Both the position numbers and the translations under genes were made by a program. From positions 1 to 62,945 of the forward strand of contig JAEUUZ010000061.1 of NCBI GenBank assembly GCA_016786765.1: 62,945 nucleotides of DNA, written 5' to 3'. This DNA is from Chitinophagales bacterium (GTDB taxonomy: Bacteria > Bacteroidota > Bacteroidia > Chitinophagales > LD1). A model generated the notes under the pieces. It worked only from the letters and a program-made list of their open reading frames with translations, searched no databases and had not been told where the DNA came from. Numbering within the stretch: position 1 is the stretch's first letter; each line of letters opens with the position of its first letter. Positions 25,850-38,368 of the stretch are shown here, in pieces.

Positions 25850-27115
25850 CTATTTTACAATCAATTTTTCGCGCTGTGGACCGGTAGATAACATACTCAC
25901 CGGAGCGCCTAAGTGTTTCTCAATTAAACCTAAATAATTTGTTACAGTTGCAGGTAACGCAGAAAAATCTTTGTATGGCGATAAATCTTGATTCCACCCC
26001 GGTACTGTTTCGTACACAGGCTCAATCGTTACTCTATCAATATCAAAAGGAATAGAGGTGGTTTGTTCACCATTCACATTGTAGGATGTACAAAAATCAA
26101 TAGTTTCAAATTCATTCAAAATATCGGCCTTCGTAATTACAATTTGTGTAACACCATTCAACATGGTTGCATATTTCAGGGCCACTAAATCAATCCATCC
26201 TGTTCTGCGCGGTCGGCCTGTTGTTGCGCCAAACTCTCCACCAATCTGACGAATACGCTCGCCCATTGCATTATCCAATTCTGTTGGGAATGGTCCACTT
26301 CCAACGCGTGTGCAATAGGCTTTAGCAATACCAATTACTTCGCGAATTTTTGTAGGAGCAACGCCTAAACCAATACAAGCACCCGAAGAAATAGTATTAG
26401 AAGACGTTACATATGGATACGTGCCGAAGTCAATATCCAACATGGTTCCCTGTGCACCTTCTGCTAAAATTTTCTTACCATTGCTCAACGCTTCATTCAA
26501 ATAATATTCAGAATCCACTAATTTAAAACCACGAATAATTTCAATACTTTCCATCCACTCTTTCTCTGCCGCCTCTACATTAAACTCGAAGTCGTATTGC
26601 TTCAATAAATGCAAATGCTTTTCTTTCACTTTCGTGTATTGCTCTTGAAAATCGGCATTTAAAATATCTCCAACACGCAAACCATTACGTCCGGTTTTAT
26701 CCATATAGGTTGGCGAAATTCCTCTCAAGGTTGAACCAATTTTTGATTTCCCTTTGGCCGCTTCGGAAGCAGCATCCAATACTTTGTGCGTTGGTAATAT
26801 GAAATGCGCTTTCTTAGAAATCAGCAAATTCCCTTTTACATCAATCCCTTTAGCAGTAAGCGTTGTAATCTCTTTCACTAATGTAACCGGATCAATCACA
26901 ACACCATTGCCAATTACATTCACAACACCCTTTTGCATGATACCACTTGGAATAGTATGCAATACTGTTTTCTCCCCATCAATCACCAACGTGTGCCCTG
27001 CATTTGGTCCGCCCTGGAAACGAGCAATGATGTCGTATTTCGGAGCTAAATAATCAACAATCTTTCCCTTTCCTTCATCGCCCCATTGCAATCCAAGTAA
27101 AATATCTACGTACAT
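25850..27115 (-). CDS. purA: Adenylosuccinate synthase
   Basis: Joins IMP and aspartate with GTP to make adenylosuccinate, the first committed step to AMP. The 421-residue sequence is canonical: GLQWGDEGKGKIVD at the N-terminus (P-loop and catalytic Asp), GGPNAGHT, ISPTYMDKTGRNGLR, EGAQGTMLDIDFGTYPYVTSS, and the C-terminal GRPRRTGWIDL and GPQREKLIV. Slightly shorter than the roughly 430 residues common elsewhere, with nothing missing. It stands in the middle of the fur-like to pabB minus-strand operon, about 40 bases after the STAS gene. Confidence 0.97.
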   Translation of the reverse strand: MYVDILLGLQWGDEGKGKIVDYLAPKYDIIARFQGGPNAGHTLVIDGEKTVLHTIPSGIMQKGVVNVIGNGVVIDPVTLVKEITTLTAKGIDVKGNLLISKKAHFILPTHKVLDAASEAAKGKSKIGSTLRGISPTYMDKTGRNGLRVGDILNADFQEQYTKVKEKHLHLLKQYDFEFNVEAAEKEWMESIEIIRGFKLVDSEYYLNEALSNGKKILAEGAQGTMLDIDFGTYPYVTSSNTISSGACIGLGVAPTKIREVIGIAKAYCTRVGSGPFPTELDNAMGERIRQIGGEFGATTGRPRRTGWIDLVALKYATMLNGVTQIVITKADILNEFETIDFCTSYNVNGEQTTSIPFDIDRVTIEPVYETVPGWNQDLSPYKDFSALPATVTNYLGLIEKHLGAPVSMLSTGPQREKLIVK

Positions 27116-27158
27116 AATTTATCTGTCAGTTTTCAAAAAATAGAATCTGTCTTATCTG

Positions 27159-27506
27159 TTACTTCAACAACTTTAAACGCTCCAATGCATCCGCTTCTGA
27201 ATCAGAAATAAAGAACACGGCATCTAATTTCATCATCTTTAAAAGTGCTAGAACTTTCTCGGGTACTTCTGCCAAAATAAGTTCACCGCCAACGTTGCGT
27301 AAGCGAGCCATTGCGCTCATAAACATACCAAAGCCTGTACTGTTAATAAACTTAAGGTCTTTCAAATTAAACACAATACGTTTATTTCCGGCATCGATGG
27401 AGTGTTTTACCTCATCAAGAATGGGTCCATTTACATGCTCTCCCAATAAATTTCCGGTGAAGTAAATCACCAAAACACCATCTTTAATTTCCTTAAGTGT
27501 ATCCAT
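27159..27506 (-). CDS. STAS-domain anti-anti-sigma-factor-like protein
   Basis: A 115-residue single STAS domain, the fold of SpoIIAA and RsbV. The strand-helix pattern is complete and includes FNLKDLKFINSTGFGMFMSA, where the Ser of NSTG is the position phosphorylated in anti-anti-sigma factors. It would bind an anti-sigma kinase or another partner, none of which is encoded in this window. It lies 4 bases after the fur-like gene and about 40 before purA, on the same strand. Confidence 0.88.
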   Translation of the reverse strand: MDTLKEIKDGVLVIYFTGNLLGEHVNGPILDEVKHSIDAGNKRIVFNLKDLKFINSTGFGMFMSAMARLRNVGGELILAEVPEKVLALLKMMKLDAVFFISDSEADALERLKLLK

Positions 27507-27510
27507 ATCT

Positions 27511-27966
27511 TTAGCTGTTTTTATGTTGACAATTTCCGCAAATTCCGTAGCAATTTAATGAATGATGCGTGATTTTAAAATTCAACAAATCGCCCACCAT
27601 TGTCTTAATTTGCTGAATGCGGGGATCGCAAAACTCTACTACCTTTTTACATTCAATACAAATAACATGATCGTGCTGTTTGTATCCGTAAGACTTTTCA
27701 TATTGCGCTTGATTTCTGCCAAACTGATGCTTTTTTACCAAATCACATGAAATCAACAGATCAAGCGTATTGTAAACAGTGGCTCTACTTACGTTCACCT
27801 TCTTTTCCTTCAAATCCAAATACAATTGTTCGGCCTCAAAATGATCGGTGCGCGAATAAATTTCCTCAAGTATGGCGAAGCGTTCTGCTGTTTTGCGGAG
27901 TTCCCTCTGCTCTAAGTGAGCAGAAAATATCTTTTTGACAAAGTCTAAGGTTTCAGTAGTAACCAC
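27511..27966 (-). CDS. Fur/PerR-family transcriptional regulator
   Basis: A 151-residue metal-dependent regulator. An N-terminal winged-helix DNA-binding domain (residues 20-85, with HFEAEQLYLDLKEKKVNVSRATVYNTLDLL) is followed by a dimerisation domain with HDHVICIECKKVVEF and CGNCQHK. These form two CxxC pairs, the structural zinc site. Whether it senses iron (Fur), peroxide (PerR) or zinc cannot be decided from sequence. The frame begins with GTG; no closer ATG fits. It heads the operon leading to STAS, purA, thioesterase and pabB, which suggests a conserved linkage to purine synthesis rather than a direct regulatory one. Confidence 0.92.
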   Translation of the reverse strand: MVTTETLDFVKKIFSAHLEQRELRKTAERFAILEEIYSRTDHFEAEQLYLDLKEKKVNVSRATVYNTLDLLISCDLVKKHQFGRNQAQYEKSYGYKQHDHVICIECKKVVEFCDPRIQQIKTMVGDLLNFKITHHSLNCYGICGNCQHKNS

Positions 27967-28028
27967 ACGTAAATATAAGGCTTTAACAATTACCGTTCGA
28001 ATATATATTCACCTAGTGTGGACAAAAG

Positions 28029-31000
28029 CTATTTATAGTTTTCCTTGTAGAAATTAAGGTAGTTCCCTAATCGCTTGGTGGAAATGAGTGTGGTGTAATT
28101 TAACGTTGAAATAGCAAAAACATAAACCTCTTCACTTTGCACTCCAATAGCTTCAATTATACCGGTTTGCAAGGTTTTCGCTGCAGCTAAAGCCTCTGTT
28201 TTATTAACAAATGACTTCACTAAAATCAATTTGTTTTTACTATCCAATATCACTGAACGATTAGTAAGTGTTGAACCCGTAAACTTCAACTGCTCAAAGG
28301 TTTCCAACTTGGTCACCATAGTGGATGAATACTTGTCGCCATTTTTAAAATAAATCACAATTTGATGCGGTGCTGCATCGCTTAAACCGTAAATCGATTC
28401 TTTATCGTTACTGTCTACAACCACACTATTAGTAGAAACATTCGGCTGGGGCACTTTAACAGTATCGACATTCGTTGGTTTTGGGGTTACTTTTTGCTTT
28501 ACAGTGTCCGCTTTTACAATAGGTTTAGCTGCAGGTTTCTCAACCGACTTCGACTTTACGGTATCTGCTTTCACTGTAGTTGCCTTTTTTAATGTGTCTT
28601 TAGGCGCTGGAACTGGTTTTGTTTTAATCGTATCCGTTTTTACCACCGGCTTAGGCTGAGGTTTTACCGTATTTTTGTTCTTGGATGAATCTACTTTTGC
28701 AGCCGGCACTTTCTTCACTGAGTCTTTAGAGGCTGCAGTTGGCTTGACCAAAGTGTCGGTTTTTGGTGTTGCCGAAGTTGGCTGTGGTGTTGGTTTTGCC
28801 GGAGCTTTCTTGGCAGCTTTCATAATGCTGTCGAGCCGCTCCGATTTTGACAAAGGCTTATAATCCGATTTTACTGTATCTTGTTTTGCAACCGGTGTAG
28901 GCACTTCCGTTTTTGTTGGGGTTACGGTAGACGGTACAGGCTTAGGATTTTTTTGCGCTTTCATAATACTGTCTAATCGCTCCGATTTAGAAAGTGGTTT
29001 ATACTCCGACTTAACGTCCTTCTTCGTTTTCTCGATAGAGTCATTTACAAACTTCGCAAGTGCTTCGCCAAATTTAGTCTTGCTCGTCTCTAGAGTAGCT
29101 TTCATGGCAGAAATGTCAGCCGTTGAGGGAACTGGCGCCTCAGGTGTTTTAGCCGCTACAGTATCAACAATAGTGGTATCTACCACTTGTTTGCTCAAAT
29201 CCAACATAGGTAATTTGGACTTATTCAAATCGGCTAATAATTTTTTAGCCATTTCTTGTTCAGGTGTACCATTATGTTTTGCAATGATTTTATTCAACGA
29301 TTGCACATAATCATCTAATCGGTTTTGCTTTGCTTCTATCATTGCATTCAACAAGTCAAACTTCGGTTTAAATGTATTTGGCGTAAACTTCACATCCGCC
29401 AACTTACATTTTTCTATTGCTTCAGCATAAAGGCCTTTGGAATAATCATTATAGGTAGATTGATAATAATTTGCCACTGCATTTTCCGATTCTTTAAGCT
29501 TATTCAAGTAGTCCGGATCTTGTATGTATTTGGCAATTTTGCTATCCGGATACTCGGCAATAATTTTAGCTTTATACTCTTCTGCACGGGGCTGATTTTT
29601 GGTTTTCTGCGCAATCAAATAAAGCTGATAATAGGATTCCAAATTCAACTTGCTTTTTGGGAATTTTCGCACCAATTCATCAAACATCTGATTGGCTTTA
29701 CGATAACTATTTAAATCATCTTTATAAATCGTCCCTGCATTATAATATGCATCCACTAATTTATCATTTGATTGAGCAAGCTGCTCTGCTGTAAGCGGTA
29801 ATCCAACTAAATATTTGCTTTCATCTGTTGCTGCAACATCTTTATCGTCCTGTAATTTAGCGGTGTCTGCCTCAGCAGTATTATCGGAAGAGGAAGATGT
29901 TTTGTCTTTTCTTCGCCAATTGTCTTCAAACTTTCTTTTTCCCCACTTACGAACGAACTCATTATAACCATTCCCCCGTAGCATTGGGTTATAGAAATAC
30001 CAAGCGACCTCCCCATTGTCTGAACCCGTTATAGAAGTTGGAATATTTGCAGAAGGCAAATTATTGTTATTTTGAATAGGCTGATTTTTCTCCCGCTCCT
30101 TTTTTTCCAATTCCTTTTCTTGCTGAGCAATTAACTTCTTGATGAATTTAGAGCGTTCGGTCTCCGACATTTTGGCTACACGTTGCAAACTGTCTTGCGT
30201 TGCAATTACATCTAAATTTTCGATTAGTCTTCCAAGCACTTTTCCTCGCTTAACTGTAGTTTCGTATAGGGTATCTTTTGCCGACATACCTATAATGGCA
30301 CTGTCGTAATTAAACTTTGAAGCGCGATAAATTTCTTCTTCAAAATCCATTTGGGCTAAACGCAAAAAAGATTGCGATTTTTGCACCGTGTTGGATGTAG
30401 AGTTGTTGATGGACTTACGATACCATTCCCGAGCAACCGATCGGTTATTCTCGCCAAGAGTAATTTCCCCCAATTCATAAAAAATCTGATCAAGATACTC
30501 TTTGTACTTACCGTCATGCGACATCTTCACCAAAATCTTTTTCACTTCCTCTAAGTTCACTTTGCCTTTACGACTCAAACGTGTTTGCTGCATTTTGGCG
30601 AAAAACTCCATATCGTAACCGGGATTGCTTTTCAACGCCATTTTATAAAAGCCGGCCGATTGAGCATGATTGCCCAATTTTTCGTGGATTTGAGCCAGTG
30701 CCAATAATGGACGAAGACGTTGCTTCTTCTTTTTCGTCATGGTCAAAAACTTCTCGAGTGGAGCTATCGCTTGCGCATATTCCTTTTTCTGAATGTAGAC
30801 ATTCGCTTCTGTGAGCAACAGTTCTTTATCAAGATTTTTGTAAAACTTATCATCGTTCTTAGCATACTGAATCACACTTATCGCTTCTGAATATTTTGCT
30901 TGAGCCGTATACGTTTTAGCCAACCATAACAATGCTTCAGCACGAGCGGGTTCATGTTCAAATAAAGTGTACTTAGGCCGTTCATCGATTTTGTTAAGCA

Positions 31001-31544
31001 CTAAATTTCCTTTGGCATCTAAAACCTTTTCAAACTTCGCTTTTTTGGCAGGCTTTTTCTTTTTTGAGGCTTTCACCGTTTTGCCTTTCAAGCGTTTCAT
31101 CTCCTTTACATAATCAACGCCCTCTTTATATTCGGTGGTAACAAACTTGAAATTTGTCAATGCTTTTTCGTAATCCCCTTTGTAATAATTTGCTTTCCCA
31201 ATCAATAAAAAATGATCGTCAACATAATTGGCAATAGTATGAATCTGTAATGAACGCGTACATCGCTTTTCAATATCTTCTAATTCTCCGGTACTTGAAG
31301 CAAAATCTTTTGGATTGGAGTAATAGAAAACAGAAATAACCTCGTCATAATTATCTTTATGTGATTTCTCTACGGTTTGTAATACCGCTTTTTCCTTCTC
31401 TTTCGCATTAAAATAGGCATTAAAACGCGAGGTCAAATCCTGATATTGTTGTTTAGGGAATGGGGCTTGATTGGTAGTAGCGCAACCACTAACTAGAAGA
31501 ACAAGAAGCAGTGAAAAAAAATGATATTGTTTAAATTGTTGCAA
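28029..31544 (-). CDS. porW: T9SS periplasmic lipoprotein PorW/SprE
   Basis: A 1171-residue lipoprotein of the PorW/SprE family, a TPR component needed for type IX secretion and gliding in relatives. A signal ends in LVSGC (Cys21). The family start follows (YQDLTSRFNAYFNAKEK), then about 15 TPR-like units (SEAISVIQYAKN, AQAIAPLEKFL, RKANQMFDELVRKFPKSKLN). Residues about 820-1060 are a Pro/Lys/Thr/Val-rich low-complexity linker in which SERLDSIMKA occurs three times. A C-terminal SPOR-like module (HQIVIYFKNGDKYSSTMV) ends the protein. The start codon is TTG, the only one before a stop. The protein is longer than known SprE because of the linker. Confidence 0.88.
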   Translation of the reverse strand: MQQFKQYHFFSLLLVLLVSGCATTNQAPFPKQQYQDLTSRFNAYFNAKEKEKAVLQTVEKSHKDNYDEVISVFYYSNPKDFASSTGELEDIEKRCTRSLQIHTIANYVDDHFLLIGKANYYKGDYEKALTNFKFVTTEYKEGVDYVKEMKRLKGKTVKASKKKKPAKKAKFEKVLDAKGNLVLNKIDERPKYTLFEHEPARAEALLWLAKTYTAQAKYSEAISVIQYAKNDDKFYKNLDKELLLTEANVYIQKKEYAQAIAPLEKFLTMTKKKKQRLRPLLALAQIHEKLGNHAQSAGFYKMALKSNPGYDMEFFAKMQQTRLSRKGKVNLEEVKKILVKMSHDGKYKEYLDQIFYELGEITLGENNRSVAREWYRKSINNSTSNTVQKSQSFLRLAQMDFEEEIYRASKFNYDSAIIGMSAKDTLYETTVKRGKVLGRLIENLDVIATQDSLQRVAKMSETERSKFIKKLIAQQEKELEKKEREKNQPIQNNNNLPSANIPTSITGSDNGEVAWYFYNPMLRGNGYNEFVRKWGKRKFEDNWRRKDKTSSSSDNTAEADTAKLQDDKDVAATDESKYLVGLPLTAEQLAQSNDKLVDAYYNAGTIYKDDLNSYRKANQMFDELVRKFPKSKLNLESYYQLYLIAQKTKNQPRAEEYKAKIIAEYPDSKIAKYIQDPDYLNKLKESENAVANYYQSTYNDYSKGLYAEAIEKCKLADVKFTPNTFKPKFDLLNAMIEAKQNRLDDYVQSLNKIIAKHNGTPEQEMAKKLLADLNKSKLPMLDLSKQVVDTTIVDTVAAKTPEAPVPSTADISAMKATLETSKTKFGEALAKFVNDSIEKTKKDVKSEYKPLSKSERLDSIMKAQKNPKPVPSTVTPTKTEVPTPVAKQDTVKSDYKPLSKSERLDSIMKAAKKAPAKPTPQPTSATPKTDTLVKPTAASKDSVKKVPAAKVDSSKNKNTVKPQPKPVVKTDTIKTKPVPAPKDTLKKATTVKADTVKSKSVEKPAAKPIVKADTVKQKVTPKPTNVDTVKVPQPNVSTNSVVVDSNDKESIYGLSDAAPHQIVIYFKNGDKYSSTMVTKLETFEQLKFTGSTLTNRSVILDSKNKLILVKSFVNKTEALAAAKTLQTGIIEAIGVQSEEVYVFAISTLNYTTLISTKRLGNYLNFYKENYK

Positions 31545-31584
31545 CGGTTTCTTTTTTTTGAATTATTATTAAACTCATTATCGA

Positions 31585-31614
31585 CAAATTTATTGTTTTG
31601 TACCGTAAATAAAA
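31585..31614 (-). promoter_or_regulatory. Promoter of porW/sprE
   Basis: TAAATTTG (31592-31585, minus strand) is a perfect -7 box. TTTT at 31614-31611 lies 18 bases upstream as a weak -33. The start codon is 40 bases downstream. The region also serves the divergent M23 gene. Confidence 0.5.
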
Positions 31615-31637
31615 CCAACTAACCATAAATCTTACGC

Positions 31638-32516
31638 ATGCCTGATAGGGTAAAAACGAATTTAAACAAAACCATCAAAAGCAAATTCAGGTTTGTGGTG
31701 CTGAATGATGCCACTTTCGAGGAAAAATTCTCTTTAGTGCTCTCCAGAACAAACGTTTGGGTTTTCTTGAGTACAGTTGCTTTTGTGCTTATCGTACTTA
31801 CTGCCAGTGCTATTATCTATACACCCCTTAAATATTACATTCCCGGATTTGGCGATTATAATTACAGAAGTCAAATTATTGCTCTTTCGCTTCGAACCGA
31901 TTCATTAGAGAGTTTGCTATTGGCCAAAAATCTAAAAATTGGCAGTGTGGAAAATATCCTCAACGGGAATATTGATTCGATGAGTAATATCGACAAAGCC
32001 ACTAAACCCATTACAACCGACAAAAATACGGCACCAGAGGTGGCTAGTGAACAAGAATTGCAGTTGAGAAAAGAAGTAGAAGACATTGAACGGTTTTCGA
32101 TTAATTACCGAAAAGACAGCAAAAATGACGTACGGACTATTTTGAACGAATATAATTTCTTATCACCTGTTGCGGGGATTCCTACTGATGATTTCAACTC
32201 GAATACTGAACATTTCGGAATTGATATTGCTGCAAAAACGGATGAACCGGTTAAAGCAACATTAGATGGCGTGGTAATCGCAACCACCTTTGATGTAGAA
32301 ACCGGTTATAGTATTTTTGTTCAACACAAAGACAACTTGATTTCAGTGTACAAACACAACAACAAACTCTTTAAAAGCAACGGTAACTTTGTAAAATGTG
32401 GCGATGTAATAGCTGCTGTTGGCAACTCTGGCACTCTTTCCACGGGTCCGCACCTACATTTCGAAATATGGCATCAAGGCAAGCCATTGAATCCAAAGGA
32501 TTTTATTGTATTTTAG
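31638..32516 (+). CDS. M23 (LytM) peptidoglycan endopeptidase-like protein
   Basis: A 292-residue protein with one N-terminal transmembrane helix (about 38-62), a coiled-coil or linker region (about 80-165) and a C-terminal LytM domain. Zinc-site motifs are present: HFGIDIAAK (H..(D) pair) and GPHLHFEIW (HxH). It would cleave peptidoglycan crosslinks in the periplasm or regulate such cleavage. It is the first of three tightly spaced genes (M23, bactofilin, atpZ) facing away from porW/sprE. This grouping is conserved in Bacteroidota, normally leading into the ATP synthase genes, which are missing here. Confidence 0.93.
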   Translation: MPDRVKTNLNKTIKSKFRFVVLNDATFEEKFSLVLSRTNVWVFLSTVAFVLIVLTASAIIYTPLKYYIPGFGDYNYRSQIIALSLRTDSLESLLLAKNLKIGSVENILNGNIDSMSNIDKATKPITTDKNTAPEVASEQELQLRKEVEDIERFSINYRKDSKNDVRTILNEYNFLSPVAGIPTDDFNSNTEHFGIDIAAKTDEPVKATLDGVVIATTFDVETGYSIFVQHKDNLISVYKHNNKLFKSNGNFVKCGDVIAAVGNSGTLSTGPHLHFEIWHQGKPLNPKDFIVF

Positions 32517-32534
32517 CGAACTAAATATTCCGTT

Positions 32535-32945
32535 ATGAGTATGTTCACTAAAAAAGAAGAGACCACCGCCACCCCGAAAACTATGAACCAATTGGGTTCA
32601 GGCACTTCTATTACCGGAGATATCCGTTCGGAGTCTGATATCCGTATTGATGGAAAGGTGCAGGGTAACGTGTCTACTAAATCGAAATTGGTGTTGGGTA
32701 GCTCGGGGGTAATAGACGGAGACGTTGTTTGCCAAAATGCCTTTATTGAAGGTCGAATTAACGGTAAAATTGATGCCACCGAACTATTGATTTTAAGTAA
32801 ATCAGCATTCGTGTCAGGCGACATTTCAATTAAACGATTAGTGGTTGAAGAAGGCGCAAAATTCAACGGAAAATGCACCATGGGTATACAACCGGTGCGC
32901 ACCAAAGAGCTAGAAGAAAACGCTTCTGTAAACGCTGGTAAGTAA
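32535..32945 (+). CDS. Bactofilin (polymer-forming cytoskeletal protein)
   Basis: A 136-residue bactofilin. A disordered N-terminal tail with Thr/Lys (1-22) precedes a right-handed beta-helix made of short repeats: TSITGDIRSESDIRIDGKVQGNV, SKLVLGSSGVIDGDV and ELLILSKSAFVSGDI, each ending in a Gly-Asp/Asn turn. Bactofilins polymerise without nucleotides and often guide local peptidoglycan enzymes. The M23 peptidase 18 bases upstream fits that pairing and is a likely partner. Length and fold are typical. Confidence 0.94.
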   Translation: MSMFTKKEETTATPKTMNQLGSGTSITGDIRSESDIRIDGKVQGNVSTKSKLVLGSSGVIDGDVVCQNAFIEGRINGKIDATELLILSKSAFVSGDISIKRLVVEEGAKFNGKCTMGIQPVRTKELEENASVNAGK

Positions 32946-32972
32946 TTTCAGCTTCCGATATTACATGCGCTC

Positions 32973-33164
32973 ATGAACAATAAATTTCTGCAATACAGTG
33001 CTATGGCTTTTGAGTTGGCCGCTTACATTGGTGTTGGCGTTTTGCTTGGCAATTTGCTTGATAAAAAATTCACTTTCGATAAGCCTTATTTTACAGCAGG
33101 ACTTGCACTGTTAGGCGTTTGCGGAGGAATGTATAAGTTTATTCGGGCTTCCCTGAAAGATTAA
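32973..33164 (+). CDS. atpZ: AtpZ/AtpI-family small membrane protein
   Basis: A 63-residue protein with two transmembrane helices (about 11-28 and 38-56) and the small loop DKKFTFDKPYFT, matching the AtpZ/AtpI family. This family precedes F1Fo ATP synthase operons and helps assemble the c-ring or supply magnesium. Here no atpB follows; the next gene runs the opposite way and its stop overlaps this stop by four bases. The gene is intact but separated from its usual partners. Confidence 0.85.
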   Translation: MNNKFLQYSAMAFELAAYIGVGVLLGNLLDKKFTFDKPYFTAGLALLGVCGGMYKFIRASLKD

Positions 33165-33526
33165 TTGTTTTTCAACAACATCCGCACTGCTACAATAATG
33201 AGCAGCACTGCAAATACCTTTTCCATCACTTCCTTCTTTATCGCATAATTGGTTTTCGCCCCCAAATAAGCGCCAAGTATGAATCCTGTTGCAATCATGG
33301 CAGCCACTTTTATGTTCAGATTTCCATTCTGATAAAAAGTATAAGCCGCTAAAAACCCCACAGGTGGCATAATTGCAGCCAGCGAAGTGCCTTGTGCATC
33401 ACGCAGCGAAAATCCGAAAATCATCATCAACGCAGGTACAATAATGATGCCGCCACCAACGCCCATCATACCACTCAGCCAACCGGCCGCTACACCTAAC
33501 AAAAGAAAAGTATATACAGAATTCAT
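33161..33526 (-). CDS. TauE/SafE-family transporter, half-size
   Basis: A 121-residue TSUP-family membrane protein with about four transmembrane helices. The family signature GMMGVGGGIIIVPALMMI is near the N-terminus (residues 19-36). Full-length members have about 250 residues and two such repeats; here there is one, so a dimer is likely. The family exports or imports sulfite, sulfoacetate or related anions. Its start lies 4 bases after the stop of the superoxide dismutase gene on the same strand, so the two are an operon. Confidence 0.85.
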   Translation of the reverse strand: MNSVYTFLLLGVAAGWLSGMMGVGGGIIIVPALMMIFGFSLRDAQGTSLAAIMPPVGFLAAYTFYQNGNLNIKVAAMIATGFILGAYLGAKTNYAIKKEVMEKVFAVLLIIVAVRMLLKNN

Positions 33527-33530
33527 TTGA

Positions 33531-34265
33531 TTATTGTATTGCAGATAAATAACGTTGTTCCACTTCAGTCCAATTCACCACATTCCAAAACGCTGAAATA
33601 TAGTCTACACGCTTGTTTTGGTAGTTCAAATAATATGCATGTTCCCACACATCTAAGGCAAGTATCGGATATCCGGATTCTCGTACAATTTTAACCATCA
33701 GGGGATTCTCTTGATTTTGTGTGGAAGAAATAAATAACTCTTTTTTACTATTTACACTTAACCATGCCCATCCGGAACCAAAACGTGTTTTCGCCTCTGC
33801 TGCAAACAACTCTTTGAACTTATCGAATGAGCCAAACGTTGCTTCAATTGCTTTCAATAATTCGCCTCCAGGCGTTTTACTTGATTTAGGAGTCAACAAC
33901 TTCCAAAACAGAGTATGATTGTAATGCCCGCCACCATTGTTTTTTAGCGCATTGTCTTTAGCCGAAATGTAAGTCAAAATAGCTTCAATATCTTTACCCT
34001 CTAATTCCGTTCCTTTGGTAGCTTCATTTAAATTTTTGACATAAGTGGCATGGTGTTTTGTATAATGAATTTCCATCGTCCGCTTATCTATATGAGGTTC
34101 CAGCTCATCATATCCTAACCCCAATTCAGGTAATTTAAAACCGCCAAACCCATTATCCAAGGATTGCTTTCCGGTAAATACAGGTGCGTTACCTGCAAAT
34201 GAGAATTTAGATACCGATGCAAACCCAATCAATGAAAGGGTTTTAATAAAATCACGTTTGTTCAT
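33531..34265 (-). CDS. sod: Exported Fe/Mn superoxide dismutase
   Basis: A 244-residue Fe/Mn-type superoxide dismutase that turns superoxide into hydrogen peroxide and oxygen. Metal ligands are His67 ([12 protein letters not shown]), His in YNHTLFW, and Asp and His in [10 protein letters not shown]. It begins with [20 protein letters not shown], a Tat-like signal (KR-DF) that would send the enzyme out of the cytoplasm. The ATG at 34265 is preferred to the upstream start at 34301 because it opens that signal. Choice between iron and manganese is not clear. Cotranscribed with the half-size TauE. Confidence 0.9.
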   Translation of the reverse strand: MNKRDFIKTLSLIGFASVSKFSFAGNAPVFTGKQSLDNGFGGFKLPELGLGYDELEPHIDKRTMEIHYTKHHATYVKNLNEATKGTELEGKDIEAILTYISAKDNALKNNGGGHYNHTLFWKLLTPKSSKTPGGELLKAIEATFGSFDKFKELFAAEAKTRFGSGWAWLSVNSKKELFISSTQNQENPLMVKIVRESGYPILALDVWEHAYYLNYQNKRVDYISAFWNVVNWTEVEQRYLSAIQ

Positions 34266-34337
34266 AGCATTTATTTGAAAATGGAAATTAGCAAAAAGCA
34301 ATATCTATTCCGATTAAAAAAAGCTAAATGCATAAAA

Positions 34338-34367
34338 AAAGCCTCACTGCATAGGCAATGAGGCTTT
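34338..34367 (-). terminator. Intrinsic terminator after rpoB
   Basis: A 9-bp stem (AAAGCCTCA 34338-34346, TGAGGCTTT 34359-34367) with a 12-base loop, followed on the minus strand by TTTTATG. It ends the rplL-rpoB transcript 20 bases after the rpoB stop, where rpoC would normally continue. Confidence 0.85.
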
Positions 34368-34386
34368 ACTATTTGAGTTAAAGTAA

Positions 34387-38205
<3,819 letters not shown>

Positions 38206-38307
38206 ATCAGGATTTATTTTTTTATTGAATAGAACTCTGAAGTTTAGAACTTTTAGACCGGTTTACTTCAGAAAACTGCTTACAAAACCTGTTCGTTTTA
38301 TAAACAG

Positions 38308-38349
38308 TTTAAGGCACGCATGCTCTTTCGAGCATTTCCGTGCCTTAAA
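38308..38349 (-). promoter_or_regulatory. Hairpin in the rplL-rpoB spacer
   Basis: A perfect 11-bp outer stem (TTTAAGGCACG 38308-38318, CGTGCCTTAAA 38339-38349) with a 6-bp inner stem (ATGCTC 38320-38325, GAGCAT 38330-38335). On the transcribed minus strand no T-run follows, so it is not a simple terminator. Just beyond, AAACTG (38273-38278) and CAGTTT (38305-38310) with inner AAAAC/GTTTT form another stem that overlaps the first by three bases. This suggests an attenuator or RNase processing site that sets the rplL to rpoB ratio, by analogy with E. coli. Confidence 0.65.
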
Positions 38350-38368
38350 CCGATTATTATGGAGTAAA

